Part shown: positions 32,491-33,522 of the stretch, in pieces
Layout of the letters: every line of letters starts with the position of its first letter
How positions within the stretch are numbered: the stretch's first letter is position 1
Source of the DNA: an uncultured Lachnoclostridium sp.
Lineage (GTDB): Bacteria; Bacillota; Clostridia; Lachnospirales; Lachnospiraceae
Assembly: GCA_905212635.1 (NCBI GenBank)
Contig: CAJMFH010000030.1
Location: forward strand, 1-33,522
Reading direction: 5' to 3'
Length of the DNA: 33,522 bases
Program-made: the position numbers and the translations under genes
Notes under the pieces: model-generated
The model's input: only the letters and a program-made list of their open reading frames with translations
Told to the model about the DNA's origin: nothing
The model's database searches: none

Positions 32491-32688
32491 CAGTAACTAT
32501 TCAGGATCAAATGTATGGAAATCAATAAATCGTCGTGCTTGCACGTAAGAGACTTTGATTTCCATACATTTAGATCCTAATATGGCTCCCCCTCCCCATA
32601 TGAGCATTTTTAGCCTTGTCAAAGGCGAGAAAAGAACACGAAGTGTTCGAAATGCGAATGTGCGGGTGGGGAGCCTGAATAGTTACTG
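32491..32688. mobile_element. 198-bp non-autonomous MITE-like element
   Basis: The ends are perfect 15-bp inverted repeats, CAGTAACTATTCAGG at 32491-32505 and its complement at 32674-32688. Both are flanked by TATTA (32486-32490 and 32689-32693), a 5-bp target duplication. Inside, two hairpin arms fill most of the length: GGATC plus a 17-bp perfect stem (32504-32577), and a GC-rich arm GGCTCCCC / GGGGAGCC (about 32585-32675). There is no open frame for a transposase. The right end supplies the final CAG-TAA of the lysozyme gene. Confidence 0.8.
32504..32577. repeat. Long hairpin arm inside the MITE-like element
   Basis: GGATC and GATCC flank AAATGTATGGAAATCAA (32509-32525) and its exact complement (32555-32571), with one unpaired base. 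The loop holds a further CGTGC/GCACG hairpin. This cruciform-capable arm would make a stable structure in a transcript from either side. Confidence 0.85.
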
Positions 32689-33435
32689 TATTACATATTG
32701 ATTTAACTGCCCTTTTTCTTCCCGGAACACATTGCAGTCAATCGATTTTTCCTCTCCCTGATACCCGTCCAGCTGTGCCCTATCCGTATACTGCCACAGC
32801 ATCCATTTTCTTCCAATATCTTCCGGTGGATAATACACATTACGGATCCACAATGGCACCTCATCAAACGCCCCTTCAATATACTTGCGATAAACGTTAT
32901 ATGTGCAGTATATCATCGGCTTTCTTCCATATTTTTCCTCCAACGTGTCGACCATCTCACCCAGTTCTTTCCGAACCTTTTCAACATCTGGCGGCGTCTC
33001 CGCATATTTCCCATAATATTCCACATCAATAACAGGAATCAGACTCCCTTTCAAATCTCCCACTTTTTTTATAAAATGTTCTGCCTGCTTTGCCCCCTCA
33101 CTTTCAAAACTGAAAAAATGATACGCTCCACAGAGCATTTCCGCCGCCTTTGCATTTTTCCAATTTTTGTCAAAATAATCATCTTCGTGCGCGCTCCCCT
33201 CCGTCGCCTTAATATACGCGAAATCCATCCCCTGCTGCTTCATCTTGGGCCAGTCAATCTCCCCCTGATAATGCGACACGTCAATCCCCTGCACCGGATA
33301 GCCCGCCGCTAGAAGCGTATTGATCCGAATGACTTTGGTTCCCACAAGCACGGAAAACACAATTACTGCCAGCAGGACGACTGCGGACAGAATCAGCCAC
33401 TTTCTGTTTTTACCTTGCTTTTTCTTCTTTTTCAT
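32683..33435 (-). CDS. Membrane-anchored GH25 lysozyme-like muramidase
   Basis: 250 residues. A Lys-rich start is followed by a signal anchor at about 14-31. The GH25 barrel covers about 48-240 and cleaves the beta-1,4 bond of peptidoglycan. Visible marks are GIDVSHYQG (D52), YIKATEG, GAYHFFSFE, the DxE pair PVIDVEYYG (D137, E139), 'PMIYCTYNVY' and 'WQYTD'. No cell-wall-binding repeats follow the catalytic domain, so it may remodel the cell's own wall. The start at 33435 has GAGGAG six bases upstream; a longer reading from 33519 adds a charged tail without a good site. The last codon CAG and stop TAA come from the MITE end; the empty site would have read CAA TAA, giving the same protein. Confidence 0.93.
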   Translation of the reverse strand: MKKKKKQGKNRKWLILSAVVLLAVIVFSVLVGTKVIRINTLLAAGYPVQGIDVSHYQGEIDWPKMKQQGMDFAYIKATEGSAHEDDYFDKNWKNAKAAEMLCGAYHFFSFESEGAKQAEHFIKKVGDLKGSLIPVIDVEYYGKYAETPPDVEKVRKELGEMVDTLEEKYGRKPMIYCTYNVYRKYIEGAFDEVPLWIRNVYYPPEDIGRKWMLWQYTDRAQLDGYQGEEKSIDCNVFREEKGQLNQYVIQ

Positions 33436-33522
33436 GTTGTTCTCCTCACGTGTTTTTTTGCTTTGGTGCTGCTTCTTGCCTTCCTTCCCTTGGTTCGGCG
33501 AAAGGGCCGCTCCGCACACGCC

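Noticed and set aside
32491..32688. Simple Rho-independent terminator of the GH25 gene
   Set aside because: The outer 15-bp repeats lie 198 bp apart with a 5-bp duplication outside them and two separate internal arms. That fits a transposable element better than a terminator, although it could still end transcription.

Overview
The window looks like chromosomal DNA of a low-GC Gram-positive anaerobe, most likely a gut Clostridia of the Lachnospiraceae type. The grounds are strong AGGAGG ribosome-binding sites, TTGACA/TATAAT-like promoters, a T-box leader, a GatCAB amidotransferase operon, a GH10 xylanase, and several large secreted proteins built from Lys-rich Big_2, leucine-rich-repeat or Fn3-like modules joined by Pro/Thr linkers. 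Placement at family level is an inference from these features. No tRNA, rRNA, CRISPR array or intact transposase gene was seen.

Layout. 1-254 is AT-rich DNA with nothing recognised. 255-3344 (minus) holds a small membrane-anchored protein and a GLUG/LRR surface protein. 3477-4163 is a decayed PD-(D/E)XK-like gene in three frames. 4283-4404 is a non-coding region rich in inverted repeats. 4401-9502 (minus) is one transcription unit: promoter, T-box leader with a probable Asn specifier, archaeal-type aspS, gatC, gatA, gatB, terminator. This unit makes Asn-tRNA(Asn) and/or Gln-tRNA(Gln) by transamidation. 9530-12586 encodes a 1018-residue secreted protein with two tandem modules of about 350 residues. 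12664-15331 is a BlaI-type repressor plus an M56 (BlaR1-like) membrane protease carrying an unrecognised extracellular domain, with two palindromic operators on its promoter. 15444-18104 encodes a secreted protein with a C-type-lectin-like domain. 18328-19287 is an Rpn-family nuclease-like gene, and 19608-21833 a secreted GH10 xylanase. 21961-23967 is a PilZ and CBS/DHH pyrophosphatase pair.

From 24098 genes run on both strands: galK-galE (plus); mutY, a small DUF6110-like gene and a P1B-type ATPase (minus); mscL-azlC-azlD (plus); then a secreted protein and a GH25 lysozyme (minus). These last two were probably once a tight gene pair and are now separated by a 198-bp non-autonomous element with 15-bp inverted ends and a 5-bp target duplication.

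Themes. Five genes encode secreted proteins, and GH10 plus galK/galE fit a plant-polysaccharide-using commensal. The best candidates for new biology are the BlaI/M56 pair with a novel sensor domain, the MITE-like element inserted exactly at a stop codon, the QPD-type lectin protein, the duplicated module in the 1018-residue protein, and the Asn-responsive T-box on an aspS-gatCAB operon. Start codons were reassigned from the longest reading frame where a ribosome-binding site favoured an inner ATG.
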